This document shows positions 10,263 through 18,451 of a stretch of DNA of 64,000 bases, in pieces (positions within the stretch are counted from its first letter, which is position 1; each line of letters starts with the position of its first letter). The notes below the pieces were generated by a model. That model was not told where the DNA came from and made no database searches. It saw only the letters and a list, made by a program, of their open reading frames with translations. The stretch is from positions 62,001 to 126,000 of the forward strand of contig NZ_FNGP01000004.1 in NCBI RefSeq assembly GCF_900103275.1. Direction: 5' to 3'. Source of the DNA: Tessaracoccus oleiagri (GTDB lineage: Bacteria; Actinomycetota; Actinomycetes; Propionibacteriales; Propionibacteriaceae). Position numbers and translations under genes: made by a program.

Positions 10263-10564
10263 TCGGGGTCCACGCTCCCCGGGATGATCTCACCGGGCGG
10301 CAGCGCAGGCAGGGCGTCGTCGCCCTCCGGCTCGGGCTCGGGCAGGGGACGGTGGTTGCTGGAGTTGGCCAGCACGACGGCGATGATGGGCAGGAACGCC
10401 GCGCCGGCCAGCGCGACGAGCTTCCAGTATCCGGGCACGAACAGGAACGCGAAGAAGCACAGCGTGCGGATCCCCATCGTGATCGCGTAGCGCTTCTGCC
10501 GTTCCTCGAGGTCCAGGGTGCGACCGCGGGGAGCGCGCGTGATCACGTGCCCATCGGATGCCAT
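10259..10564 (-). CDS. DUF3099 membrane protein
   Basis: A 101-residue actinobacterial DUF3099 protein: HVITRAPRG, then LEERQKRYAITMGIRTLCFF leading into two hydrophobic helices and a Pro/Glu-rich tail. Function unknown. ATG 10564 lies 7 nt after a TACGCT -10 box (plus-strand 10572-10577), so the mRNA is probably leaderless. It is the first gene of the DUF3099-SURF1-methyltransferase operon and is divergent from fabG. Confidence 0.85.
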   Translation of the reverse strand: MASDGHVITRAPRGRTLDLEERQKRYAITMGIRTLCFFAFLFVPGYWKLVALAGAAFLPIIAVVLANSSNHRPLPEPEPEGDDALPALPPGEIIPGSVDPE

Positions 10565-10571
10565 GCGAGCC

Positions 10572-10644
10572 AGCGTACTCCAGCGGCGAAGGGAGAACCC
10601 TGTGCGTTTTCGACAGAACCGGGCCCGCGCGGCTGCGGTAAGTT
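10572..10644. promoter_or_regulatory. Divergent promoters for DUF3099 operon and fabG
   Basis: Two outward-facing -10 boxes: TACGCT on the minus strand (10572-10577), 7 nt before the DUF3099 ATG, and TAAGTT on the plus strand (10639-10644), 7 nt before the fabG ATG. Both predict leaderless transcripts. Confidence 0.6.
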
Positions 10645-10651
10645 GCGGGCT

Positions 10652-11362
10652 ATGTCTGACTCCCGAGCAGTGCTCATCACCGGCGGATCCAAGGGGATCG
10701 GCCGGGCCATGGCCGAAGCGTTCCGCGACGCCGGATACCGCGTGGCCGCCACCTACCGGTCCGGCGGCGTGCCGGACGGGGTCCTCGGGGTCGTGTGCGA
10801 CATCACCGACCAGGCGCAGGTCGACGCCGCGTTCGAGACGGTCGAGAAGGAGCTGGGCCCGGTCGAGGTCCTCGTCGCCAACGCCGGCGTCACGAAGGAC
10901 ACCCTCCTGATGCGCATGTCGGACGACGACTGGCAGCAGGTCATCGACACCAACCTCACGGGCACCTTCCGGGTCGTGCGCCGAGCCTCCCGGCCCATGA
11001 TGCGCGCCCGTTTCGGGCGCATCATCCTGCTCTCCTCCGTCGTCGGCCTCATGGGCAACCCCGGCCAGATCAACTACTCGTCCTCGAAGGCCGCCCTGGT
11101 GGGCATGGCGCGCAGCCTCACCCGCGAACTCGGCGTCCGCGGCATCACCTGCAACGTCATCGCCCCCGGCTTCATCGACACCGACATGACCGCCGTGCTG
11201 GGCGAGGACGTGATCACCGAGTACACCAGGCGCATCCCCGCGGGCAGGCTCGGCCACGTCGACGACGTCACCGGCGCCGCGCTGTTCCTCGCCGGCGAGC
11301 ACGCCGGCTACATCTCCGGCGCCGTCATCCCCGTCGACGGCGGCCTCGGCATGGGTCACTGA
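10652..11362 (+). CDS. fabG: 3-oxoacyl-ACP reductase FabG (MabA-like)
   Basis: A 236-residue short-chain dehydrogenase. It reduces 3-oxoacyl-ACP with NADPH in type II fatty acid synthesis. The cofactor motif is TGGSKGIG near the N-terminus; catalysis uses Ser of LLSSVVGLMG and the YSSSK Tyr/Lys pair (NYSSSKAALVG). The C-terminal VDGGLGMGH resembles mycobacterial FabG1/MabA. A longer in-frame open frame begins upstream, but ATG 10652 follows TAAGTT by 7 nt and gives a normal family length. It is followed after 21 bases by fabI, the arrangement of mabA-inhA. Confidence 0.93.
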   Translation: MSDSRAVLITGGSKGIGRAMAEAFRDAGYRVAATYRSGGVPDGVLGVVCDITDQAQVDAAFETVEKELGPVEVLVANAGVTKDTLLMRMSDDDWQQVIDTNLTGTFRVVRRASRPMMRARFGRIILLSSVVGLMGNPGQINYSSSKAALVGMARSLTRELGVRGITCNVIAPGFIDTDMTAVLGEDVITEYTRRIPAGRLGHVDDVTGAALFLAGEHAGYISGAVIPVDGGLGMGH

Positions 11363-11383
11363 AAGAAAGGCAACCACTCCAAC

Positions 11384-12157
11384 ATGGGCATCCTCGAAGG
11401 CAAGAACATCCTGGTCACCGGCGTGACGATCGACACCTCGATCGCGTACGTCGTCGCCGACATCGCACAGCAGGAGGGTGCCAACGTCGTGATCTCGGGC
11501 GCCGGCCGCGCGCTGCGGCTGGCGACCCGGGTGGCGAAGCGCCTCGACCCGCAACCCCCGGTGATCGAACTCGACGTCACCGTCCCCGAGCACCTCGATT
11601 CCCTGCCCGCGACCCTCGAGCCCCACTTCGATGACCGGATCGACGGCGTCGTGCACTCGATCGCGTTCGCCAACCCCGAGACCGCGCTCGGCGGCGCCTT
11701 CCTGAGCACCCAGTGGGAGGACGTGTCCAAGGCCATGGAGATCTCGGCGTTCTCGCTGAAGTCGCTGGCCATGGCGGCCAAGCCCATGATGCGCGACGGC
11801 GGCTCCATCGTCGGCCTCACCTTCGACGCGACGGTCTCCTGGCCGGCCTACGACTGGATGGGGGTGGCGAAGTCCGCGCTGGAGTCGACCTCGCGCTACC
11901 TCGCGCGCTACCTGGGCCCCGAAGGGATCCGCTCCAACATCGTGGCCGCCGGCCCGATCGACACCCTCGCCAAGCAGGCGATCCCCGGCGCCAGCTCCTT
12001 CAACGACATCTGGTCCGAGCGCGCGCCCCTGGGATGGGACCCGAAGGACGCACGTCCGGCGGCCCGCGCCGTCGTCGCGTTGCTGTCCGACTGGTTCCCC
12101 GCCACCACCGGCGAAATGGTCCACGTCGACGGCGGCCTCCACTCCACGGGCGCCTGA
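11384..12157 (+). CDS. fabI: Enoyl-ACP reductase (InhA/FabI type)
   Basis: A 257-residue NADH-dependent enoyl-ACP reductase that completes each elongation cycle. InhA-like blocks are GKNILVTGVTIDTSIAY, VVHSIAFANP, and the active-site region FDATVSWPAYDWMGVAKSALES with the Tyr-(x)6-Lys pair, close to mycobacterial InhA. GPIDTLAKQAIPG matches the substrate-binding loop. A purine-rich site (GAAAGG) precedes the ATG. It is co-transcribed with fabG. In Mycobacterium this enzyme is the isoniazid target; nothing here says whether the drug would act. Confidence 0.95.
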   Translation: MGILEGKNILVTGVTIDTSIAYVVADIAQQEGANVVISGAGRALRLATRVAKRLDPQPPVIELDVTVPEHLDSLPATLEPHFDDRIDGVVHSIAFANPETALGGAFLSTQWEDVSKAMEISAFSLKSLAMAAKPMMRDGGSIVGLTFDATVSWPAYDWMGVAKSALESTSRYLARYLGPEGIRSNIVAAGPIDTLAKQAIPGASSFNDIWSERAPLGWDPKDARPAARAVVALLSDWFPATTGEMVHVDGGLHSTGA

Positions 12158-12178
12158 GCGCTCGGCTAGGCTGACCGC

Positions 12179-12961
12179 ATGACAGCAGCGGTCGCAGAAT
12201 TGGCAGGAGTCACCGTCACTCGTGGTCAGGCGGTGCTGCTGGACGATATCGACCTGCGGATCGACGAGGACCAGCGCTGGGTGGTGATCGGCCCCAACGG
12301 GGCCGGCAAGACCACCATGCTGCAGCTGCTCGCGGCCCAGCTGTACCCGAGCGACGGCATCGTCGGACTCCTCGGTGAGGTCGTGGGCGCCGTCGACGTG
12401 TTCGAGCTCCGCCCGCGCATCGGCCTGACCTCCTCCGCGCTCGCGGAGCGGATACCGGCCGGGGAGAAGGTGCGCGACCTCGTCGTCTCCGCGGCCTACG
12501 CGATCGTCGGCCGCTGGCGCGAGGAGTACGACGAGTTCGACTTCGAGCGCGCCGACGAACTCCTCGCCCAGTTCCGCATCGACCACCTCGCGGACCGGAC
12601 CTTCGGCACCCTCAGCGAGGGCGAGCGCAAGCGCGTCCAGATCGCCCGCGCGCTGATGACGGACCCGGAACTGCTGCTGCTCGACGAGCCCGCCGGTGGC
12701 CTGGACCTCGCAGGCAGGGAAGCGCTCGTCGGGGCGCTGGCCGACCTGTTCACCGACCCCGCGGCCCCGGCCACGGTGCTCGTCACGCACCACGTCGAGG
12801 AGATTCCCGACGGCGTGACCCACTGCCTCCTGCTGAACGGAGGACGGGTGGTCGCCGCCGGCCCGCTGCGCGACACGCTCACCAGCCAGAACCTGAGCGC
12901 GGCGTTCGACGCTCCGCTGCAGGTCACCTACGACGGCCGTTGGAGTGCCCGGGGGGCCTAG
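12179..12961 (+). CDS. ABC transporter ATP-binding protein
   Basis: A 260-residue single ABC cassette: Walker A GPNGAGKTT, signature LSEGERKR, Walker B LLLLDEPAGGLD and the H-loop VTHHVEEIP. No permease gene is adjacent, so the partner is unknown, or the protein may act in a non-transport role as some ModF/YlmA-like cassettes may. ATG 12179 follows a TAGGCT -10 box (12167-12172) by 6 nt. The next gene (NfeD) starts directly after the stop, so the three genes up to the SPFH protein probably share a transcript. Confidence 0.88.
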   Translation: MTAAVAELAGVTVTRGQAVLLDDIDLRIDEDQRWVVIGPNGAGKTTMLQLLAAQLYPSDGIVGLLGEVVGAVDVFELRPRIGLTSSALAERIPAGEKVRDLVVSAAYAIVGRWREEYDEFDFERADELLAQFRIDHLADRTFGTLSEGERKRVQIARALMTDPELLLLDEPAGGLDLAGREALVGALADLFTDPAAPATVLVTHHVEEIPDGVTHCLLLNGGRVVAAGPLRDTLTSQNLSAAFDAPLQVTYDGRWSARGA

Positions 12962-13447
12962 ATGGACGCGTTCTTGGAGTGGCTGAGGGACAACGGCTGG
13001 GCCGGGTGGGGCCTCCTCGCCATCGCTCTGGCCGGCGCCGAACTCTTCACGCTCGACCTCACCCTGCTGATGCTCGCCTCCGGTGCCCTCGCAGCAGGGG
13101 TGACGTGGTTCGTCGCCCCGGGGCTCGTGTGGCTGCAGGTCGTCGTCGGGCTCGTCGTGGCGGTCCTGACCCTGGCCTTCCTGCGGCCGACGCTGCTGGA
13201 CAGGGTCCGGCGGTCGCCCGGCTACCGCTCGGCGCTGGACCAGCTCGTCGGTTCGGGCGGGCGGGCGACCACGGAGATCACCGACGCGGGCGGCGAGGTG
13301 CGCGTCGCGGGGCAGCTCTGGGACGCCCGCCCCTTCGACGCCGACGTCCGCATCGAGGCGGGGGAGACCGTCGAGGTGCTCGCCATCGAGGGCATCACGC
13401 TGCTCGTCCATCCCGTCTCACCACACCAACTCCCGCGAAGACACTGA
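12962..13447 (+). CDS. NfeD family membrane protein
   Basis: A 161-residue NfeD-like protein: two to three hydrophobic segments (about residues 10-75) followed by a soluble OB-fold domain with GRATTEITDAGGEVRVAGQLWDARPF. NfeD proteins work with SPFH/stomatin partners in membrane organisation. The ATG abuts the stop of the ABC ATPase gene (no gap). The SPFH partner is the next gene. Confidence 0.9.
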   Translation: MDAFLEWLRDNGWAGWGLLAIALAGAELFTLDLTLLMLASGALAAGVTWFVAPGLVWLQVVVGLVVAVLTLAFLRPTLLDRVRRSPGYRSALDQLVGSGGRATTEITDAGGEVRVAGQLWDARPFDADVRIEAGETVEVLAIEGITLLVHPVSPHQLPRRH

Positions 13448-13461
13448 AGTTAGGAACGGCC

Positions 13462-14709
13462 GTGGAATACGTACTCGTCGCCCTCGTCATCCTCGTTGTG
13501 CTCCTGCTCGCAATGAGCCTCAAGATCATCCGCCAGCAGCAGGTGGCGATCGTCGAGCGCCTCGGCAAGCTGCGCACCGTGCTGGAGCCGGGGCCGCACC
13601 TCATCCTCCCGCTGTTCGACCAGGTCCGCTACGTCCTGGACATGCGCGAGGAGGTCGTGCCATTCCCGCCGCAGGGAGTGATCACCGAGGACAACCTGAT
13701 GGTGTCCATAGACTCCGTGATCTACTTCCAGATCGTGGACCCGCGCCGCGCCGCCTACGAGGCGCAGGACTACCGGGCGGCGATAGAGCAGCTCACGATG
13801 ACGACGCTGCGCAACATCATCGGCGGCATGGACCTCGAGACCACCCTGACCTCGCGCGAGGAGATCAACCAGCGGCTGCGCGCGGTCCTCGATGACGCGA
13901 CGGGCAAATGGGGGATCAAGGTGAACCGGGTCGAGCTGCGCTCGATCGAACCCCCAGCCACCATCCGTGACGCGATGGAGAAGGGCGCGCGCGCCGAGCG
14001 CGACAAGCGCGCGCAGATCCTGCTCGCCGAGGGCCAGCGCCAGTCCCAGATCCTGCAGGCAGGCGGCGACCGGGAGTCGTCGATCCTGCGCGCGCAGGGC
14101 GAGCGCGAGGCCGAGGTGCTTCGGGCGCAGGCCGAGCGGCAGTCGCAGATGTTGCGCGCGGAGGGCGAGGCGCAGGCCATCACCACCGTCTTTCAGGCGA
14201 TCCACGCCGGGCAACCGGACCAGGCACTGCTGGCGTACCAGTACATGCAGATGCTGCCGGAGCTCGCCCGCGGCGACGCCAACAAGGTGTGGGTCATCCC
14301 GAGCGAGCTGAACGACGCGCTCAAGGGGCTGGGCCGCGCCGGCGGCGAGGGTGTGGAGGAGGTCCGCCGCTACGTGTCCGAGGCCGCGCAGCAGTTCCGG
14401 GCGCCCGAGAAGATCGACGTGCACGCGGAGATCGAGCGCCAGGCCCAGCGAGACCGCGAGCTCTCGGACAAGACCGTCCAGAAGGCCATCAAGGAGGCGC
14501 AGCAGCTCGACAACCCCGGGGTCGCCCCGCGACGCACCGCTCCCGGCGTCGGGGGCGCCAGCCCGACGCCGCAGCTCGGCCAGGTCCCCGAGCAGTTCCA
14601 GGGCGACGCCGAGCTCTCGGTCCAGCCGCAGCCCGAGCACCAGCGCGACGCGGAGCACCAGCCCGGGTTGGACGACAACGGGCCGGGCTTCGATCGCCCG
14701 CAGCAGTAG
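13462..14709 (+). CDS. SPFH/Band 7 (paraslipin-like) protein
   Basis: A 415-residue stomatin-type protein. One N-terminal membrane helix is followed by the Band 7 core (IIRQQQVAIVERLGKLRTVLEPG ... DMREEVVPFPPQGVITEDN). Next comes a long Glu/Arg/Gln-rich coiled coil (about residues 170-245) with the repeated elements EGQRQSQIL, AQGEREAEVL and AQAERQSQML. A Pro/Gln-rich disordered tail ends the protein. GTG 13462 is chosen because AGGA sits 8 nt upstream and the helix begins right after; the frame is open further up but without homology. It forms the standard NfeD-SPFH pair, matching Rv1487-Rv1488. Confidence 0.92.
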   Translation: MEYVLVALVILVVLLLAMSLKIIRQQQVAIVERLGKLRTVLEPGPHLILPLFDQVRYVLDMREEVVPFPPQGVITEDNLMVSIDSVIYFQIVDPRRAAYEAQDYRAAIEQLTMTTLRNIIGGMDLETTLTSREEINQRLRAVLDDATGKWGIKVNRVELRSIEPPATIRDAMEKGARAERDKRAQILLAEGQRQSQILQAGGDRESSILRAQGEREAEVLRAQAERQSQMLRAEGEAQAITTVFQAIHAGQPDQALLAYQYMQMLPELARGDANKVWVIPSELNDALKGLGRAGGEGVEEVRRYVSEAAQQFRAPEKIDVHAEIERQAQRDRELSDKTVQKAIKEAQQLDNPGVAPRRTAPGVGGASPTPQLGQVPEQFQGDAELSVQPQPEHQRDAEHQPGLDDNGPGFDRPQQ

Positions 14710-14712
14710 CCG

Positions 14713-15744
14713 GTGCTCGCCGGGATCCTCGACTCCCTCGCGACGAGGGACGACGCGCCGGTGTTCCTCGGCGCCGACCGCATCGGGGGCGACGAGTTCG
14801 CCGAACTCGTCTGGGGCTACGCCGGTGGGCTGCGTGCCCGGGGTGAGCGCTCCGTGGCGCTCGTCGGTGCGCCGGGACCGGCCATCGTCGCCATGGTCCT
14901 TGCCGCCGTCGGGACCGGGACCAGGGTCGACCTGATCGATCCCCGCGCCGGCGACGAGTTCGTCCGCGCCCGTCTCGAGGCCTCGGCGGCCAGGACCACC
15001 GTCGCCGCGTCCGGACTCGCGTGGCCGCTCAGGGGCCCGAAGTGGCTCCGCGACCGCATGGGACTCCCGAAGCACGACGTGTGGCCCGAGATCGTCTCCA
15101 TCGACCACGTCGGCGGCGCCCAGAAACGACGGTTCGCGCCCGACGACGAGGCGGCTGCGCTCACCCTGTTCCCCGCTGGCCGCCGCGAGGAGCCACTCGG
15201 GGTGGTCCACACCGTCGGGTCCCTGTCCGCGGGCGTCGGGGGACTGGCTGCCCTGCTGGACGGCGAAGGGCCGGTCCTCACCGACGCGCTCGTCGTGATG
15301 CTCGCGGCCATCGCCCGCGGACGCCCGGTGGTCCGTGCCTCCTCACGCGCTCGGTGGCTCGCTCGTCAGGTGCGGCGCCAGGGTCGAGCGGTCGTGGCGG
15401 TACGCGACTGGCGCAGGCTCCGCGATGCGCGGCCCGGCGGCACCGTCATCGTCGGCGGGGAGGAGCCTGCGCCGTACGACGAGGCCGCGTCCCTGCGGTC
15501 GGCAGGGGCGGCACGCGTCGTCAACGTCTACGCGCTGCCCGACCTGTTCCCCATCGCCATCTCGTCGGACGGGGGACCGCTCGAGCTGGTCGACGGCGTG
15601 GAGGCCCGCACGGACCACGAAGGGGCGCTGTTCCTCCGCGGTGCCGCGATGGCGCCCCGCTTCGTCGAGGGCCCCTATCGCGACGAGGTGGCCACCGGCC
15701 GTCACGGCGCGGTCGAGGGCCGCCGCCTGTCGCTCGGTGGGTGA
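14713..15744 (+). CDS. Degenerate adenylate-forming (ANL) enzyme homologue
   Basis: A 343-residue protein that resembles the N-terminal domain of AMP-dependent acyl-CoA synthetases, with VALVGAPGPAIVAMVLAAVGTGTRVDLIDPRA where ANL proteins have the A2-A3 region. The place of the ATP-binding P-loop (usually TSGSTGxPKGVVxT) reads LFPAGRREEPLGVVHT (about residues 152-167): the Ser/Thr/Gly run is lost and the invariant Lys is Leu. There is no C-terminal domain or its catalytic Lys. It is therefore probably not a normal ligase. GTG 14713 lies three bases after the SPFH stop. The family link is inferred from pattern only. Confidence 0.55.
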   Translation: MLAGILDSLATRDDAPVFLGADRIGGDEFAELVWGYAGGLRARGERSVALVGAPGPAIVAMVLAAVGTGTRVDLIDPRAGDEFVRARLEASAARTTVAASGLAWPLRGPKWLRDRMGLPKHDVWPEIVSIDHVGGAQKRRFAPDDEAAALTLFPAGRREEPLGVVHTVGSLSAGVGGLAALLDGEGPVLTDALVVMLAAIARGRPVVRASSRARWLARQVRRQGRAVVAVRDWRRLRDARPGGTVIVGGEEPAPYDEAASLRSAGAARVVNVYALPDLFPIAISSDGGPLELVDGVEARTDHEGALFLRGAAMAPRFVEGPYRDEVATGRHGAVEGRRLSLGG

Positions 15745-15749
15745 CCCTC

Positions 15750-16706
15750 TCAGTCCTCCCTCGTCGCCGACGCCGAGAGTCGCGCGGCGATCAGGCTGGA
15801 GGTGATGATCTGCGCCTGGTGGTAGATCATCAGCGGCACGACGAGCATGCCCACCGTCGCGGCGGGGAACAGCACGGCCGCGATCGGCACGCCCGTGACG
15901 AGTGACTTCTTGGTCCCGCAGAACATGATCGCGATGCGGTCCGGGCGGTCGAACTCCAGCCAGCGGGAGAGGTTCCAGGTGAACCACAGCATGAACGCCA
16001 GCAGCGGCAGGGTGAACCCGAGGGTGACGAGCAACTCGTTCCAGCCGAGCTGGCGCCACTTCCCCGTGGCGAACATGTCCGAGAATGCCCCGTAGACGAT
16101 CAACACGATGACGAACTGGTCGAGCAGCTTGAGCCGCGCCCGGTTGCGGGCCATGAACCGCGCGGTGGCGAACCGGGAGATCTGGCCGAGGAAGAACGGC
16201 AGCAGGAGCTGGACGAACACGTCGAGCGCGATCTGCCAGGAGAAGCCTCCGCCGTTCGTCGGCAGCAGCAGCATCACGAGCAGCGGGGTGAGCACCACAC
16301 CCAACACGTTGGAGGCGGTGGCCGAGATCATGGCGGCCGGGACGTTGCCCCCCGCGAGCGAGGTCATGTTGATCGACGACTGCACGGTGGAGGGCGCGAG
16401 GCACAGGAACACGAGGCCGGCGCGGACGGCGTCCGAGACGAACCCGTCAGGGAGCAGGAGCATGGGCGCGCCCAGCAGGGGGAACACGACGAACGTGCAG
16501 GCGAGGATCGTGACGTGCAGCCGCCAGTGCCGGACGCCCGCGAGCGTCTCCTCCGTGCTCAGCCGGGCTCCGTAGCCGAAGAACAGCACGAACACGGCGA
16601 CCTTCGTGAAGAGGTCGTAGACCTCCGCGGCCTGCCCGCGCACGGGCAGGACGATGGACAGCGCCAGCGCGCCGAGAATCACCAAGGTCATCCGGTCGAT
16701 CTTCAC
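15750..16706 (-). CDS. BASS/SBF-like (bile acid:sodium symporter family) transporter
   Basis: A 318-residue membrane protein with about ten helices. Marks are FLCLAPSTVQSSINMTSLAGGNVPAAMISATASN, the discontinuous-helix region of the SBF-like (YfeH type) branch, and FCGTKKSLVTGVPIA. The family includes Na+-coupled organic anion carriers, so the substrate is unknown. GTG 16706 follows TAGCGT (plus-strand 16714-16719) by 7 nt, favouring a leaderless start. It converges with the preceding gene with a gap of only five bases. Confidence 0.88.
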   Translation of the reverse strand: MKIDRMTLVILGALALSIVLPVRGQAAEVYDLFTKVAVFVLFFGYGARLSTEETLAGVRHWRLHVTILACTFVVFPLLGAPMLLLPDGFVSDAVRAGLVFLCLAPSTVQSSINMTSLAGGNVPAAMISATASNVLGVVLTPLLVMLLLPTNGGGFSWQIALDVFVQLLLPFFLGQISRFATARFMARNRARLKLLDQFVIVLIVYGAFSDMFATGKWRQLGWNELLVTLGFTLPLLAFMLWFTWNLSRWLEFDRPDRIAIMFCGTKKSLVTGVPIAAVLFPAATVGMLVVPLMIYHQAQIITSSLIAARLSASATRED

Positions 16707-16756
16707 GGGCGTGACGCTAGCAGCCCCCGCAGACCCGCCCGGTCCCGGGCTCGCGG

Positions 16757-17365
16757 CTACTCGGCCGAGGAGGAGTCCCCGGGCGGAGTGGCCGCCTTGT
16801 TCTTGGGGGACACCGGCCAGTCGTCCGGGTAGCGCCACGCGAGTTCGGCGACCTCCCTGTCCAGCTGCCGCCGGACGCGGCTCGAGAGGCGGTCGCCGTA
16901 CACCGTGCCGTTCAGGTGGTCGGTCTCGTGCTGGAGGCACCGCGCGAGCAGTCCGGTGCCGACGACCTCGATGTCGTTGCCGTGCTCGTCCTGGCCCGTG
17001 CAGCGGGCGACGTTCGGACGCGAGACGGTGGCGTAACCGCCCGGGTGCGACAGGCACCCCTCCTCCGACGAGTCCAACACCCGGTCCTGCCCCTCCGGCA
17101 GGTGGAGTACGGGGTTGCACACGACGCCGCGCCGAACGACCATGTCCTCATCGGGGCACTCATAGACGAACACCGCCAGATCGACCCCGACCTGGGTGGC
17201 GGCGAGGCCGACACCCTCCGCCGCCTCCATCGTCGCGAACATGTCGCGCACCAGTTCGTGCAACTGCCCGTCGAACTGCTCCACCGGCCTGGTCTTGCGA
17301 TGCATCACGGGGGCGCCCCAACGGGTGATGGGGAGCACCTTGCCGCCGGTGTTGAGCTCAGTCAT
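16757..17365 (-). CDS. def: Peptide deformylase
   Basis: A 202-residue deformylase that removes the formyl group from nascent N-formyl-Met. All three family motifs are present: GVGLAATQVG (51-60), EGCLS (102-106, metal ligand Cys104) and HETDH (146-150, two His ligands and the catalytic Glu). The C-terminal tail is Pro/Ser-rich and variable. ATG 17365 lies 7 nt after a TAGGAT -10 box (plus-strand 17373-17378), so the mRNA should be leaderless. It is divergent from xerC. Confidence 0.96.
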   Translation of the reverse strand: MTELNTGGKVLPITRWGAPVMHRKTRPVEQFDGQLHELVRDMFATMEAAEGVGLAATQVGVDLAVFVYECPDEDMVVRRGVVCNPVLHLPEGQDRVLDSSEEGCLSHPGGYATVSRPNVARCTGQDEHGNDIEVVGTGLLARCLQHETDHLNGTVYGDRLSSRVRRQLDREVAELAWRYPDDWPVSPKNKAATPPGDSSSAE

Positions 17366-17372
17366 GTGTCCG

Positions 17373-17424
17373 ATCCTAGGAAAGAGTTTCGCTCCGGACA
17401 TTATGCCGTGCGCGGACGTAGTCT
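17373..17424. promoter_or_regulatory. Divergent promoters for def and xerC
   Basis: TAGGAT on the minus strand (17373-17378), 7 nt before the def ATG, and TAGTCT on the plus strand (17419-17424), 7 nt before the xerC ATG. Confidence 0.6.
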
Positions 17425-17431
17425 CGGACCG

Positions 17432-18325
17432 ATGAGCGCTTGGGAAGGCCTGCTGGCCGAGTACGAGGAGCACCTGAGAGCCGACCGGGGCCTGTCGGAG
17501 CACACGGTCCGCGCCTATCTCGGGGACCTGCGCGACCTCGCCGCGCACGCCCCGGACCCGCGGCGGGTGACCCTGGCCGCGCTGCGCTCGTGGCTCGCGG
17601 GGATGGCCTCCGGCGGGGTGGCGTCCGCGACCGTCCAGCGGCGGGTGGCCTGCATCCGGGGCTTCTTCGGCTGGGCGCGGCGGGAGGGATTCGTCGACGC
17701 CGACCCCGCCGCCCGGCTGCAGGCGCCCAAACGTGGGCGACGGCTGCCCAAGGTCATCACCCGGTCGGCGGTGGACGAGGTGATGGAGGCCGCGGCGGCG
17801 CGGCTGGCGGACGCGGACGATCCGGTCGCTGCTCGGGACCTCGCCATCGTGGAGCTCCTCTACTCCAGTGGGCTCCGCGTCTCGGAACTGGTGGGGATCG
17901 GAACGGCCGACGTGGACCTCGACGGGCGCGTCGTCCGGGTCATGGGCAAGGGCGGCAAGGAACGCGTGGTGCCGATCGGGGTGCCCGCGGCCCGGGCCGT
18001 CGACGCGTGGCTGGCACGCCGCCCGGAGATCGCGACGGAGAAGAGCCCCGACCGGCTGTTCCTCGGCGCGCGAGGGGGGCCACTCGACCCGCGGGTGGCG
18101 CGCCGCGTCGTGCACGGGGCGACGGCGGCGGCCGGTCCGGGTGCCGAGATCGGGCCGCACGGCCTTCGGCACGCGATGGCCACCCACCTGCTCGACGGCG
18201 GCGCCGACCTGCGGAGCGTCCAGGAGATGCTGGGGCACGCCTCGGTGGGCACCACGCAGGTGTACACACACGTCAGCTCGGAACGCCTCCGCGAGGCGTT
18301 CCGCCAGGCGCACCCGAGGGCCTGA
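17432..18325 (+). CDS. xerC: Tyrosine recombinase XerC
   Basis: A 297-residue tyrosine recombinase that, with XerD, resolves chromosome dimers at dif. The N-terminal core-binding domain (EEHLRADRGLSEHTVRAYLGDL) is followed by the catalytic domain with Arg149 (SGLRVSELVG), Lys173 (MGKGGKER), His243-x-x-Arg246 (HGLRHAMATHLL), His269 (GHASVGTT) and nucleophile Tyr278. ATG follows TAGTCT by 7 nt. Position upstream of rpsB is the usual one for actinobacterial xerC, which argues against a mobile integrase. Confidence 0.94.
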   Translation: MSAWEGLLAEYEEHLRADRGLSEHTVRAYLGDLRDLAAHAPDPRRVTLAALRSWLAGMASGGVASATVQRRVACIRGFFGWARREGFVDADPAARLQAPKRGRRLPKVITRSAVDEVMEAAAARLADADDPVAARDLAIVELLYSSGLRVSELVGIGTADVDLDGRVVRVMGKGGKERVVPIGVPAARAVDAWLARRPEIATEKSPDRLFLGARGGPLDPRVARRVVHGATAAAGPGAEIGPHGLRHAMATHLLDGGADLRSVQEMLGHASVGTTQVYTHVSSERLREAFRQAHPRA

Positions 18326-18451
18326 CCGCGTCGTCCCTGCGGAACCTGCTCCGGTGTGTCCGGTAACGGCCGCCGGCAGACCCGGCCGACGGGTGCCGGT
18401 GCGGCGGCCCCCTAGGTTCTGGCGCAGATCCCCGAGCACAAAGGACGTGCC
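18326..18451. other. Intergenic region upstream of the lysozyme-like gene
   Basis: 126 bases without a gene. CCCTAGGTTCTGG near 18411-18423 contains a possible TAGGTT -10 box (18414-18419); an AAAGGA site (18440-18445) precedes the next ATG. Confidence 0.35.

Noticed and set aside
17432-18325. Tyrosine recombinase as a mobile-element integrase
   Set aside because: Length, motifs and position upstream of rpsB match chromosomal XerC; no att-like repeats, tRNA or cargo genes nearby.
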